Of a stretch of DNA of 64,000 nucleotides, positions 56,396 to 64,000 are shown in pieces (within the stretch, counting starts at the first letter, position 1; each line of letters opens with the position of its first letter). The stretch is taken from the NCBI RefSeq assembly GCF_000384315.1, contig NZ_ARVW01000001.1:5084157-5148156 (forward strand). Direction: 5' to 3'. Position numbers and translations under genes: made by a program. Source of the DNA: Amycolatopsis nigrescens CSC17Ta-90 (GTDB lineage Bacteria > Actinomycetota > Actinomycetes > Mycobacteriales > Pseudonocardiaceae). Below the pieces are notes generated by a model. It made no database searches and was not told where the DNA came from. It saw only the letters and a program-made list of their open reading frames with translations.

Positions 56396-56848
56396 GTGGC
56401 TAGACGTGTTCGAGTTATTGCGGCGGGTGTGCTCTCGATGTCGTTTTTCTTCGGTTTAACCGGTACGGCATCGGGCGTCGAGCATCAGAGCTTACATTCA
56501 CCAGGTCAGGTTGCTGCCGATGCGGCGGCACCTTTGCCTATTCCTCCGGCGGATGCATACAACATGCTGGACTACTTGCAGTCGCACAACTATACGCCCC
56601 CGCCTGGGATCGCCGGAGGAAAGATATTCGAGGATCGGGAACGTAAGCTACCCGTATGTGATGATGGAGGCGGCAGTCAGTGGCGGGAGTTCGATGTCTA
56701 CCCGCCAGGGCCTAGTGGACGCTTGGCGGACCGCATCGTCATCTGTTTCGCGCAGCGTATCCCATTGTATTCCAGGCAATATTCGCCCGACCACTTCGCG
56801 ACCTTTGATCCCTTTGTTTGGGGGACGCACGGGAAGCCGAGCCCATAG
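56396..56848 (+). CDS. Secreted barnase/RNase Sa-type ribonuclease
   Basis: Exported guanyl-preferring RNase, probably a toxin. Residues 1-27 are a signal peptide. The catalytic part follows the barnase/RNase Sa pattern: GGKIFEDRERKLP, then SQWREFDVYPPG with E99 as general base, ADRIVICFA with R113, and YSPDHFATFDPF with H133. The domain is complete at 150 residues. The GTG start follows GGGGAG. It is followed six bases later by a barstar-type inhibitor gene, which is strong support. Base composition is low in G+C for this genome, so it is probably acquired. Confidence 0.87.
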   Translation: MARRVRVIAAGVLSMSFFFGLTGTASGVEHQSLHSPGQVAADAAAPLPIPPADAYNMLDYLQSHNYTPPPGIAGGKIFEDRERKLPVCDDGGGSQWREFDVYPPGPSGRLADRIVICFAQRIPLYSRQYSPDHFATFDPFVWGTHGKPSP

Positions 56849-56854
56849 GTAAGC

Positions 56855-57463
56855 ATGAACTTGGATCTGTCCTGGGCCGACCTGGTCGTCCCGAGCGATA
56901 AGCGCTCGGGGCGACCAGGTTCCGCCGACACGTGGGCCATGTTGCTCGAAGCCGATGCCGCGGATTTCGTCAACGCCGTTACGAAGCTTGAACGCGAGCC
57001 AGTTGAGGGCGGGGCACACGTTGCGACGGTTGACGGCGCGCGATGCGAGACGAAGCAGAACTTATTTGCCGAGTTTGCTGACAAGCTGAACTTTCCGGGA
57101 TACTTTGGCGGCAATTGGGACGCATTTGAAGAATGTATCAGCGATCTAGTTGTCATTGACGGTATCGGCGGTCACGGGATCGGGTCAGAATTTGGCCTCG
57201 GAAACGGTATTTCTGCGAGTTTGCTGATGCTGGCCATCTCGCGCGCCGAGCTGCTCTTGCTAGGAGGGTCACACGAAGATCGGCAGATCCTTGTATCTAT
57301 TCTTCGTCGGGCGGCCTCTGGTGGGAATCTGACCGAGATTACCGGTCCGCGTCGTCTCGCTGATCTTCGGGTAATTTTCCAGAGCGATTCAACAGGCTTT
57401 CCAAGCCTGGACCGACGGCTGGCAGACGCCGGACTTCGGGGCTCGCTGAGGCGCACCGAGTAA
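56855..57463 (+). CDS. Barstar-type RNase inhibitor (immunity protein)
   Basis: Cytoplasmic inhibitor expected to neutralise the RNase encoded upstream. The barstar helix is ETKQNLFAEFADKLNFPGYFGG followed by NWDAFEECISDL; the first of the two barnase-contacting Asp residues is kept (NWDA), the second is Glu. The 202-residue protein is more than twice the size of classical barstar, with about 60 extra residues before the domain. One sampled stretch (57061-57120) has 29 G+C in 60 bases, far below the surrounding core. The ATG at 56855 fits cotranscription. Confidence 0.85.
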   Translation: MNLDLSWADLVVPSDKRSGRPGSADTWAMLLEADAADFVNAVTKLEREPVEGGAHVATVDGARCETKQNLFAEFADKLNFPGYFGGNWDAFEECISDLVVIDGIGGHGIGSEFGLGNGISASLLMLAISRAELLLLGGSHEDRQILVSILRRAASGGNLTEITGPRRLADLRVIFQSDSTGFPSLDRRLADAGLRGSLRRTE

Positions 57464-57469
57464 CCATCG

Positions 57470-58006
57470 CTACTGCGTGGTGAGGGAAAGGGGGAGGGTG
57501 AGGAGGCGGCCGACGGGGCCGTAGGCGGCGTCGAGCAGGTCGAGGGGTTTGCACAGGGTGTAGGTGTCGCCGGCGGGCGGGAACGTGGCAGGGCGCGCGG
57601 CCAGGTGGGCCGGAGACTTGGTGCGCAGCGGGGTGGGGCCGGTGGCCGTGGTGCTGAGTTCGAGGTCGGCCGTGATGGTGTGCTGCGAATGGTCGCTGAC
57701 CTGGCTGACCGCCTGGGTCCGCGACTCGTCCAGCCGGATGATGACCAGGCCCAGCGTCTGGCTGAAGCCCCGAAGTTCCAGCCGCTCGACCCGGTAGTCG
57801 CGCCGGGTCTGCGGCAGCAGCACGCCGGTCACCGGCTGCGGCTTCAGCTCCAGGGTGCCCGTGGCGCTGACCGTGTGGCCCTCGCCGTACATGCTCAGCA
57901 CGGCCTCCGTGGCAGTCACGGTCATCGTCAGGTTGTCGGATGCCTTGGCCACCCCGCCGCCCAGCAGGACCCCGATCATCGCCAGCACGATCACCCTGCG
58001 CTTCAT
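57470..58006 (-). CDS. Secreted protein of unknown function
   Basis: A 178-residue exported protein: signal peptide MKRRVIVLAMIGVLLGGGVAKA, then a beta-rich domain with no family I recognise. The ATG at 58004-58006 has AGGAG five bases upstream. It converges on the barstar gene with six bases between stops. It is high in G+C, unlike its neighbour. Confidence 0.65.
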   Translation of the reverse strand: MKRRVIVLAMIGVLLGGGVAKASDNLTMTVTATEAVLSMYGEGHTVSATGTLELKPQPVTGVLLPQTRRDYRVERLELRGFSQTLGLVIIRLDESRTQAVSQVSDHSQHTITADLELSTTATGPTPLRTKSPAHLAARPATFPPAGDTYTLCKPLDLLDAAYGPVGRLLTLPLSLTTQ

Positions 58007-58094
58007 GCCACTCCTCACGGTCCGTACTTAGCCTTTGCCGTGAGTAACTTTCGCCTTTCTGGGGACTGCTCACCAGCCTTTTCACCAGATCGGG

Positions 58095-59363
58095 TTACCG
58101 GCCGGCGCGCTTCCAGGCGTCCACGAACTCCCGGTACAGAAACCGCTGAAACGGCTCCTTGCCGGCAAACCTCATTCGCTTGCCCAGCGTTCGTGCGCTG
58201 AACCAGAGCCCGCTCACTTTGGGCACTCCGGGTGCTGCTTGGCTGACGGAAGCCACCGAGTCCACCAGTTCGCGCTCCATTGGCGAAAGCTCGACACTCC
58301 GTAGTCCGAGGCGCTCCAGCAGTTGGTGTTTGACCCCGTCGATATCGCGGGCCAGCCGCGCATGATCCTCGTCGCTGACGCAGAGCTCGACCGCGGCACG
58401 TAACTCGGCGACCTGGGCGCGGTAGCCCGCCAGCCGGTCCACGACGAGGGAGATCCAGTCGTCATTGTCGAGCCGCCCGGCTTCCTCCGGTGCCCACAGG
58501 CGCCCGCCGAGCAGAGGAAGCTCGAGCTGAACCAGCCGTAGCCGGTGGGCAGCCTCCGCGCCGGTGGCCTCGGCCAGCGACTCGTGGATGCCGCGGACCG
58601 CCTGAACGAGGTCGAGCACCAGATCGTTCGTGGCGCCGTCCCGCGTCAGGTCGAAGGTCAGCGAAAAGTCCCGGCGTATCGGGTGGCACTGGTACGACAC
58701 CGAGCCGGCCTCGGCCCTTGCCTTGTACTTGAGGCCCCGTGCCAGCGTGGCCATCAGGTATTGCCCGCGACCGGGCGGCACGATCTGTGACAGTGGGCCG
58801 TCGAGCACCACGGCGGCCGCCCTGGCCCACTGGCCGAAGGCGTCGTCTTCGACACCATCGCGCGTCGGGATGCGCGTGGTGTGGTGGCCGGGGACCGACC
58901 GCACCTGCCGATCCTGGAATCCGCACCACAGTCGGAGCCGGTCCGCCAGCGCTTGTTGTCCGCCGGCCACCGCGCGGTCGCAGGTGCCGACCTGGTCGGC
59001 GAACCGCAGCATGCTCGCCAGGCCATGCCTGCTCTCCAAGTCGCTGATCATGGTTTCTTCGAGCGCACGTGCGGTTTCCTGCCGGCTGGAGCCGAGCCGC
59101 AGCGGTTGGACGAGGCTCCGTTCCATGAGCCGACGGAGCAGTAATGGGCGGTGGCCGAAGTCTTCCTTCGTGGGCTCTTGCAGGACCGGATGGCCGACAT
59201 AGACCTCGGACATAAAAATGATCGACTGGACGATTTCGACAAAGCACTGCCTGGCGAAGGGATCACCGGGAGTCTGTCGGCGGTTCTGTGCGCTGATGAA
59301 CTCTTCGGCACTGATCAGCGAAGTGACATCGATCAGCACGTCGGTCCTCGGCCGGAGCTTCAT
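58095..59363 (-). CDS. Protein of unknown function coupled to the phosphatase gene
   Basis: A 422-residue soluble protein with no family I recognise. The N-terminus (TDVLIDVTSLISAEEF) resembles the first strand of a PIN-like fold, and the middle is helical with many Arg and Leu. The ATG at 59361-59363 overlaps the stop of the inositol-monophosphatase-like gene (ATGA), so the two are translationally coupled and probably act together. Confidence 0.6.
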   Translation of the reverse strand: MKLRPRTDVLIDVTSLISAEEFISAQNRRQTPGDPFARQCFVEIVQSIIFMSEVYVGHPVLQEPTKEDFGHRPLLLRRLMERSLVQPLRLGSSRQETARALEETMISDLESRHGLASMLRFADQVGTCDRAVAGGQQALADRLRLWCGFQDRQVRSVPGHHTTRIPTRDGVEDDAFGQWARAAAVVLDGPLSQIVPPGRGQYLMATLARGLKYKARAEAGSVSYQCHPIRRDFSLTFDLTRDGATNDLVLDLVQAVRGIHESLAEATGAEAAHRLRLVQLELPLLGGRLWAPEEAGRLDNDDWISLVVDRLAGYRAQVAELRAAVELCVSDEDHARLARDIDGVKHQLLERLGLRSVELSPMERELVDSVASVSQAAPGVPKVSGLWFSARTLGKRMRFAGKEPFQRFLYREFVDAWKRAGR

Positions 59364-60220
59364 CTGACCAGGTCTAAGAACCACGAGACGGTCTCGGGGT
59401 CACCCATGACCGTCGACTTCAGCACCGGGGTGTGCATGCTCAGCAGTTCAGGACCGAGCGGCTGAGCGGAATCCTCTTCGGTCACGATGCGCAAGCCGCC
59501 CGCGGTGCCAAGGCACATGCCGGCGAGGCCGTCCCAGACCTTCTGATCCCGCCGCCAGAACAGGTCGAAGCTCGGCAGGGCCGGTTCAGTGAGTGCGCTC
59601 AGGTCTACTGCGGTGCGGACCATGTCCAATGTTTGTGAGCTGGTCTTTTTCTTCAGTCGGTAACCGTGGTTCGCCGCTGCTTCGTCGAAAGACGTCACCT
59701 TTCCGCCGGACCTGGTGACGGATATCCATCCAGAACCATTCGCAGACCGAGTCGGTGCGGGACGCCCGTTGAGTGAAATGCGGCCGGTATCGGCCTCGGC
59801 GGTGATCGCGATGGGAACTCGACCCGAGCCGAGTTCCGGTGCCAGGACGAAGGCCGAACTGGGCTGCCAGTTCTCCAGGACGCACACCACCGAGCAGAAC
59901 TCGACGCTGGCCGGCTGGACGAACTGGGCCGTTCCGTCGATCGGATCGACCACCCAGACTCGACCCGCCGACCGCAGGACGTCCGCGCGGTCCTCCGTGC
60001 GCGCGTCCTCCTCCGCGATGATGACGGCGTCGGGCTCCATGTCTCGGATCGATTGCACGATCAGTTGCTGAACAGCGACATCAGCCTCGGTGAGCAAGGT
60101 CTGGTCGGACTTGATCTCGACGGCGAGGTCCGTGATCTTTTCCCGGTATCCGGCCAGCACGGGGGTCAGTTCGGTTGCCAGTGTCGACCACAGCTGCGCG
60201 ATAGGCATGTCTTCATACAT
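59360..60220 (-). CDS. Inositol-monophosphatase-family enzyme
   Basis: Mg-dependent phosphatase of the IMPase/CysQ superfamily. The metal-site motifs are IIAEEDARTED (near 68-78) and WVVDPIDGTAQFV (DPIDGT near 92-97), and a C-terminal KVWDGLAGMCLGTAGG block supplies the last metal Asp. The substrate may be a sugar phosphate, inositol phosphate or PAP; the sequence does not decide. ATG at 60218-60220 is preferred; a later ATG at 60208 is possible. It is coupled to the unknown gene downstream. Confidence 0.8.
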   Translation of the reverse strand: MYEDMPIAQLWSTLATELTPVLAGYREKITDLAVEIKSDQTLLTEADVAVQQLIVQSIRDMEPDAVIIAEEDARTEDRADVLRSAGRVWVVDPIDGTAQFVQPASVEFCSVVCVLENWQPSSAFVLAPELGSGRVPIAITAEADTGRISLNGRPAPTRSANGSGWISVTRSGGKVTSFDEAAANHGYRLKKKTSSQTLDMVRTAVDLSALTEPALPSFDLFWRRDQKVWDGLAGMCLGTAGGLRIVTEEDSAQPLGPELLSMHTPVLKSTVMGDPETVSWFLDLVR

Positions 60221-60256
60221 TACTGCCCACCGCCGTGTCACGCCGACGCCCAGACG

Positions 60257-60312
60257 GGCAAATAGCCGGCTTTTTGCCCCGAGCGGGAAGGGCGAAAAGC
60301 CGGCTATTTGCC
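60257..60312. repeat. Dispersed palindrome, copy 2
   Basis: Two inverted arms, each built on GGCAAATAGCCGGCTTTT, flank a short GC-rich centre. The arms closely match those at 40582-40637. It lies upstream of the phosphatase gene and downstream of the protease gene, suggesting a terminator for the latter. Confidence 0.8.
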
Positions 60313-60319
60313 TAGGAGG

Positions 60320-61105
60320 TCAGGAGATTTGGGAAGTGATCCACTCCTTGTAGGAAGTGACGTCGGTGTAGATGCCTTCCTTCTCCGGGCAGCTCGCGGT
60401 CTGGCCGCGGCTGGTGGCGCCGACCAGCGTCCACTTGTCGCCGTCCTTCACCACGGCCGGGCCGCCGGAGTCGCCGTAGCAGGCGCTCGCCTCGCCGCCC
60501 TTGTTGTCCATGCACAGCTCGCTCTGCGCGTCGTAGCCGTCACCGCAGGCCGAGTCCTCGGCGATCTTGGTGTCCAGTTCCTGCAGCGTCACCGGCGCCT
60601 CCCCGCAGCCGCGGGTCGGGCAGGTCAGGCCCCAGCCGATCTCACGGACGTCGGTGCCGGCCTGCGGCGAGGCGCCGATCGCGATCGGCGCGGCCTCCAC
60701 CGGCTTGCTCAGATGCGCCAGCGCGATGTCGAACTGGCCGGGTCCGTTCCAGTCCCACTTCTCGTGCGCGATGAACTTGTCCACCTCGCCGACCTCGCCG
60801 CCGGTGGTGCGGTCGGTGGTGCCGATCCGGTACTGCCAGTCGCCTGGGGCGAGTGTCTCGTTCGTACTCGGGTCGGTCACGCAGTGCGCGGCGGTGACCA
60901 GCCACTGCTTGTCGATCAGCGAAGCGCCGCAGTTGTGCTCGCCGTCCTTGGACTGCATGGATGCCATGAAGCCGTACGTTTCGGTCGCGTCCACACCGCC
61001 GACGATCAACGGCTGCGGGCCAGAAGCGGCGGCCGCGGGCATGGCCAGCCCGAGCACTGCTGCGGCACCGGCGAGCATTCCGGCGACGAGAGAACGTGTC
61101 CTCAT
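60320..61105 (-). CDS. Secreted trypsin-like serine protease (S1)
   Basis: A 261-residue exported protease. A signal peptide (residues 1-27) precedes IVGGVDATETYGF, the typical activation-site N-terminus. The catalytic triad is in WLVTAAHCV, QFDIALAHL and CYGDSGGPAVV, with paired cysteines for disulfides. It resembles trypsin-like secreted proteases of streptomycetes. The dispersed palindrome lies just after its stop. Confidence 0.94.
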   Translation of the reverse strand: MRTRSLVAGMLAGAAAVLGLAMPAAAASGPQPLIVGGVDATETYGFMASMQSKDGEHNCGASLIDKQWLVTAAHCVTDPSTNETLAPGDWQYRIGTTDRTTGGEVGEVDKFIAHEKWDWNGPGQFDIALAHLSKPVEAAPIAIGASPQAGTDVREIGWGLTCPTRGCGEAPVTLQELDTKIAEDSACGDGYDAQSELCMDNKGGEASACYGDSGGPAVVKDGDKWTLVGATSRGQTASCPEKEGIYTDVTSYKEWITSQIS

Positions 61106-61234
61106 TTGGCTCTCCTTCCGTGACCGGCGCCCCTCGCCAGCCTGTTACGGACGGTAGGTTTTCGCCCCTCGGTCGCGGTACCCAACGATCGTTGGTGGAC
61201 GTTGCCAGTACTTTTTATTCACAGATAGCCAAAT

Positions 61235-61843
61235 TCAGCGGCGCGGCGGCGCGTCTATCCCTCGCGCGGTAATCGCATCGCCGAGCGCTTCGGCGGAGCG
61301 CAGCAGCCGGACGATCACCGGCACCACCATCCGCCACGAGCCGCGCCGCATACCGCGTGCGCGATAAGCGTCGCTTGAGGACTGCCAGGCCGCGGCGACC
61401 ATCGGCACGCATCGCACGGTCAGCGCCAGCACCAGCGCCGCCCTTCGCGAACTGACCCCGATCCGGTCCAGCGGCCTGGCCAGTTTTTCGAACAGCGCCA
61501 GCATTTCGCTCACCCTGGTGGTCACCGTGACCAGCCCGGCCAGCAGCACCGCGATCAGCAGCTGCCCGCCGATGCCCACCGCCTTTTGCCAATTCGCGAC
61601 GAGCAGCTGAAACCCCACGATCAGTACCAGGAACGGCAGCAGAATCCTGGTGTGGCGCCAAAGAATGCGCGGCGGCAGCCCGGCCGCCGGATAGAGCAGC
61701 GCGGTCACCACCAGCTCCGCGCCGACGAGCCAGACCGGCCCGCCGAACAGCACCCCGGTCACCAGCACGAGCAGCCCGGCCAGCTTCGGCCCGGCCGGAA
61801 TCCGGTGCAGCCAGGAGTTTCCCGGGTGGTAGCCGCTGTTCAT
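61235..61843 (-). CDS. bioN: ECF transporter transmembrane protein EcfT (BioN)
   Basis: Energy-coupling factor T component, here probably for biotin. The protein has several membrane helices and the EcfT signature ARG motifs in DAYRARGMRRGSW and DAITARGIDAPP, which contact the ATPase. The ATG at 61841-61843 overlaps the stop of the ATPase gene (ATGA). It ends the bioY-ecfA-ecfT set. Confidence 0.9.
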   Translation of the reverse strand: MNSGYHPGNSWLHRIPAGPKLAGLLVLVTGVLFGGPVWLVGAELVVTALLYPAAGLPPRILWRHTRILLPFLVLIVGFQLLVANWQKAVGIGGQLLIAVLLAGLVTVTTRVSEMLALFEKLARPLDRIGVSSRRAALVLALTVRCVPMVAAAWQSSSDAYRARGMRRGSWRMVVPVIVRLLRSAEALGDAITARGIDAPPRR

Positions 61844-62517
61844 CGGCTCATCAGCGCGGTGTAGTGCTCGATCGCCGGATCGGGCTTGTCGTCGCACACG
61901 ATCCTGCCCTCGTCCACCACCAGGACCCGGTCGAACCCGGACAGCATCTCCAGGTGGTGGGTCAGCAGGATCACCTGCTGCGGCAAGGATTCCAGCGCCT
62001 CGACGACCACCCGCACGTTGCGCAGGTCGAGCAGGGTGGTCGGTTCGTCGCAGACCAGGATCTCCGGCTCGGTGACCAGTACCGAGGCCAGCGCGAGCAT
62101 CTGCTTCTGCCCGCCGGAAAGCAGGTGCGCCGGATGGTCGTGGTGCTCGGCGAGCCCGTGCGCGGCAAGGATCTCCGTCGTTCGCCGGTCCACTTCGGAC
62201 TTGTCGAAGCCGTGCCTGCTCAGTCCGATCGCGACGTCCTCGGCCACCGTGGGCATGATGATCTGGGTGTCCGCGTCCGGGAACATGAAACCGACCCGGC
62301 GGCGGATCCGGTGACCGTGCTTGCGGGTGTCCAGCCCGTCCACCAGCACCCTGCCCCGGCGCGGCAGCACCAGCCCGTTGAACATCCTGGCCAGGGTGGA
62401 CTTGCCGGAACCGTTCGCGCCGATGATGCCGATCCGCGGCTCGGCCAGTTCCAGGTCGATGCCGTGCAGCACCGGGTGATCGTCGTAGGAGTGGTGCACC
62501 TCCTCGACGGTGATCAC
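61840..62517 (-). CDS. bioM: ECF transporter ATPase (BioM)
   Basis: ABC-type ATPase of 225 residues. Walker A is IIGANGSGKSTLA, the signature is HLLSGGQKQML, Walker B is EILVCDEPTTLLDL, and the switch His is in LLTHHLEML. The GTG at 62515-62517 overlaps the bioY stop (GTGA). It forms the energising unit with EcfT. Confidence 0.93.
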   Translation of the reverse strand: MITVEEVHHSYDDHPVLHGIDLELAEPRIGIIGANGSGKSTLARMFNGLVLPRRGRVLVDGLDTRKHGHRIRRRVGFMFPDADTQIIMPTVAEDVAIGLSRHGFDKSEVDRRTTEILAAHGLAEHHDHPAHLLSGGQKQMLALASVLVTEPEILVCDEPTTLLDLRNVRVVVEALESLPQQVILLTHHLEMLSGFDRVLVVDEGRIVCDDKPDPAIEHYTALMSR

Positions 62518-63119
62518 CCTTCGCCCCGCCGCTTTCCGGCTTCGGGAATCGGGTAGGAGCGGGCCACCCCGGCGGTGATCAACGCGCTGAGCACCACCTT
62601 GATCGCGTCGCCCGGCAGGTACTGGGTGGCCGAGACGACGGTGGCGAAGAACCCGCTGTCCACCCGCCATGCGGTGAACGGGATGCCGATCAGGTAGATC
62701 GCCACGATGCCGCCCAGCGCGTTCGCCAGCACCAGCCGCGGCACGGTCCTGGACTTCCGCACCAGCAGTCCGATCACGGTCACGCCGAGCAGCCAGCCGA
62801 ACAGGTAGCCACCGGACGGCCCGGCGAAGGCCGCGATGCCGCCGCGCCCGCCGGCCAGCAGCGGCAGCCCGGCCGCGACCAGCGCGAGAAAGGCCAGCAC
62901 GGCGAGAAAACCGCGTTTGGCGCCGAGGATGCTGCCGGCCAGCATCACGCCGAGGGTCTGCGCGGTGATCGGCACCGCGGCGCCGAACAGCGCGAAGCTG
63001 CCGGGCAGGCCGAGTACCGCGATCAGCGCCGCGAACAGGGCGATCAGGGCCAGGTCGCGGGGCAGCAGCCCGGGGCCTTTCCGGCGGGCTTCGGGTTCGG
63101 GTGTCGCGGACTCAGTCAC
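62514..63119 (-). CDS. bioY: Biotin transporter substrate-binding subunit BioY
   Basis: S component that binds biotin. The 201-residue membrane protein has the BioY signature AAVPITAQTLGVMLAG and GPSGGYLFGWLLG, and a C-terminal YLPGDAIKVVLSA motif. The GTG start overlaps the adenosyltransferase gene by eight bases. Confidence 0.95.
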   Translation of the reverse strand: MTESATPEPEARRKGPGLLPRDLALIALFAALIAVLGLPGSFALFGAAVPITAQTLGVMLAGSILGAKRGFLAVLAFLALVAAGLPLLAGGRGGIAAFAGPSGGYLFGWLLGVTVIGLLVRKSRTVPRLVLANALGGIVAIYLIGIPFTAWRVDSGFFATVVSATQYLPGDAIKVVLSALITAGVARSYPIPEAGKRRGEG

Positions 63120-63684
63120 TGCCGCCGGGCTTCCACAGCACGTCGCCGTCCGGGTTGGCCAGCCTGGCCAGGATGAACAGCAGGTCGGACAGCCGGTTCA
63201 GGTATTTCACGGCCAGCGCGTTGGCGCGTTCGCCGTCCGCCTCCACCAGCGCCCAGCCGCTGCGCTCTGCCCGCCTTGCCACCGTGCGGGCCTGGTGCAG
63301 GAAGGCGGCGCCGGTGGTGCCGCCGGGCAGGATGAACGAGGTGAGCTTCGGCAGCCGCTCGTTGAACTCGTCGCACCAGCCTTCGAGGCGCTCGATGTAG
63401 CGCTCGGTGATCCGCAAGGGCTCATACGGAGGGTCGGGTACGACCGGAGCGCACATGTCGGCACCGACGTCGAAGAGATCGTTCTGCACGGCGCGCAGCA
63501 CGCCGCTGATCTCGTCGGTGAGCCCGCCGAGCGCGATCGCCAGCCCGATCACCGAGTTGGCCTCGTCCACGTCGGCGTAGGCGCCCAGCCGCGGATCCGT
63601 CTTCGGCACCCGGGAGCCGTCGCCGAGCGCGGTGGTGCCGGTGTCCCCGACCTTGGTGTAAACGCGATTGATCCGAACGACCAT
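63112..63684 (-). CDS. pduO: Cob(I)alamin adenosyltransferase, PduO type
   Basis: Attaches the adenosyl group to cob(I)alamin to make coenzyme B12. The N-terminal ATP-binding block INRVYTKVGDTGTTALGDGSRVPKTD and the RRAERSGWALVEADGERANALAVKYLNRLSD helix region are diagnostic. At 190 residues it is normal. In mycobacteria the same gene lies shortly after the atp-DUF2550 block, so the genes from 55254 onward look like insertions into an old order. Confidence 0.94.
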   Translation of the reverse strand: MVVRINRVYTKVGDTGTTALGDGSRVPKTDPRLGAYADVDEANSVIGLAIALGGLTDEISGVLRAVQNDLFDVGADMCAPVVPDPPYEPLRITERYIERLEGWCDEFNERLPKLTSFILPGGTTGAAFLHQARTVARRAERSGWALVEADGERANALAVKYLNRLSDLLFILARLANPDGDVLWKPGGSD

Positions 63685-63694
63685 GGGGCGGAGT

Positions 63695-64000
63695 CTACGG
63701 CCGGTCGTTTCCGCTACCGGCGGGTTCGATCAGGCGCATCGGTTCAGGTGTCCGGAAGCACAGCGCGGGCTCGATCCGCTGCCGCACCTCGCGCACCAGC
63801 GCGCGGCCACCACGCCAGTCCGCGGCCCGCAGCGCGATCGAGCCGCCGTGCGTGGTGTACAGGTGCAGGATCGGCTCGTCCGCGTGCTCCTCGGTCTCCA
63901 GGCCCACTCCGGCGAGATCGTCGAACCGGACCACGGCGACCGGAATGTCGCTTTCGCTGGAGTACGAGGTCAGCCCCTCCGGCCCGGACACCAGCCGGTA
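63695..64000 (-). CDS. Protein of unknown function, 5' part beyond window
   Basis: About 100 residues are visible, running to base 64000 without a stop upstream. An in-frame GTG is at 63989-63991, but the frame continues as YRLVSGPEG, so the gene likely starts outside. Strands such as VAVVRFDDLAGVGLETEE and ILHLYTTHGGSIALRA suggest a small beta-rich (PH-like) domain. Function unknown. Confidence 0.5.
   Translation of the reverse strand, partial: YRLVSGPEGLTSYSSESDIPVAVVRFDDLAGVGLETEEHADEPILHLYTTHGGSIALRAADWRGGRALVREVRQRIEPALCFRTPEPMRLIEPAGSGNDRP

Overview
The window comes from a high-GC actinobacterium, most likely Pseudonocardiaceae (Amycolatopsis-like). This rests on core gene order (thr genes - rho - rpmE - prfA - prmC - sua5 - wecA - atp operon - DUF2550 - PduO adenosyltransferase), a Rho with a large Arg/Gly/Asp-rich N-terminal insertion, frequent GTG starts, leaderless promoters and an XRE/DUF397 pair. 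The genus call is inference.

Region 1 (1-1229) is the 3' part of a sensor histidine kinase of the DesK/NarX type on the minus strand, with a 45-base repeat tract inside its ATPase domain. Region 2 (1328-26355) is the main find: a 25-kb accessory island carrying an apparently complete Dpd (7-deazaguanine in DNA) modification-restriction system. A minus-strand operon queC-queE-queD-folE2 makes preQ0. Divergently, dpdC-like, dpdB, dpdA and a second dpdB form the modification module, in which DpdA, a tRNA-guanine-transglycosylase relative, is expected to swap guanine in DNA for preQ0. After a 674-base gap with hairpins come dpdE, dpdF, dpdG, dpdH, dpdI, dpdJ, dpdK and dpdD. This tightly coupled chain carries helicase, P-loop ATPase and PLD-nuclease proteins for the restriction side. 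The dpdB/dpdA genes are near 50% G+C in a sampled stretch, dpdE-D near 60%, and the flanking core near 75-80%, so the island looks acquired and mosaic. It abuts the 3' end of a tRNA-Arg(CCG) gene, but no integrase or matching left att repeat was found.

Region 3 (26546-38307): tRNA-Arg, a cation-diffusion-facilitator gene with a DtxR/IdeR-like iron box and a promoter-spacer palindrome, a DUF305/DUF3105 pair, then argS-lysA-hom-thrC-thrB and rho. Region 4 (38308-47301): a secreted CHAP-like protein, rpmE, prfA, an LLM-family oxidoreductase, prmC, a secreted M6 metalloprotease, sua5, wecA and an AtpI-like gene. Strong palindromes separate many of these. Region 5 (47302-55162): the full F1Fo ATP synthase operon atpBEFHAGDC followed by DUF2550.

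Region 6 (55254-64000) is more variable. It holds an XRE/DUF397 regulator pair, a secreted barnase-type RNase with a barstar-type inhibitor (low GC), a secreted protein of unknown role, an inositol-monophosphatase-like enzyme coupled to an unknown protein, a secreted trypsin-like protease, a biotin ECF transporter (bioY, ATPase, EcfT), a PduO-type cobalamin adenosyltransferase and a partial gene at the right edge. No CRISPR array, IS element or rRNA was seen.
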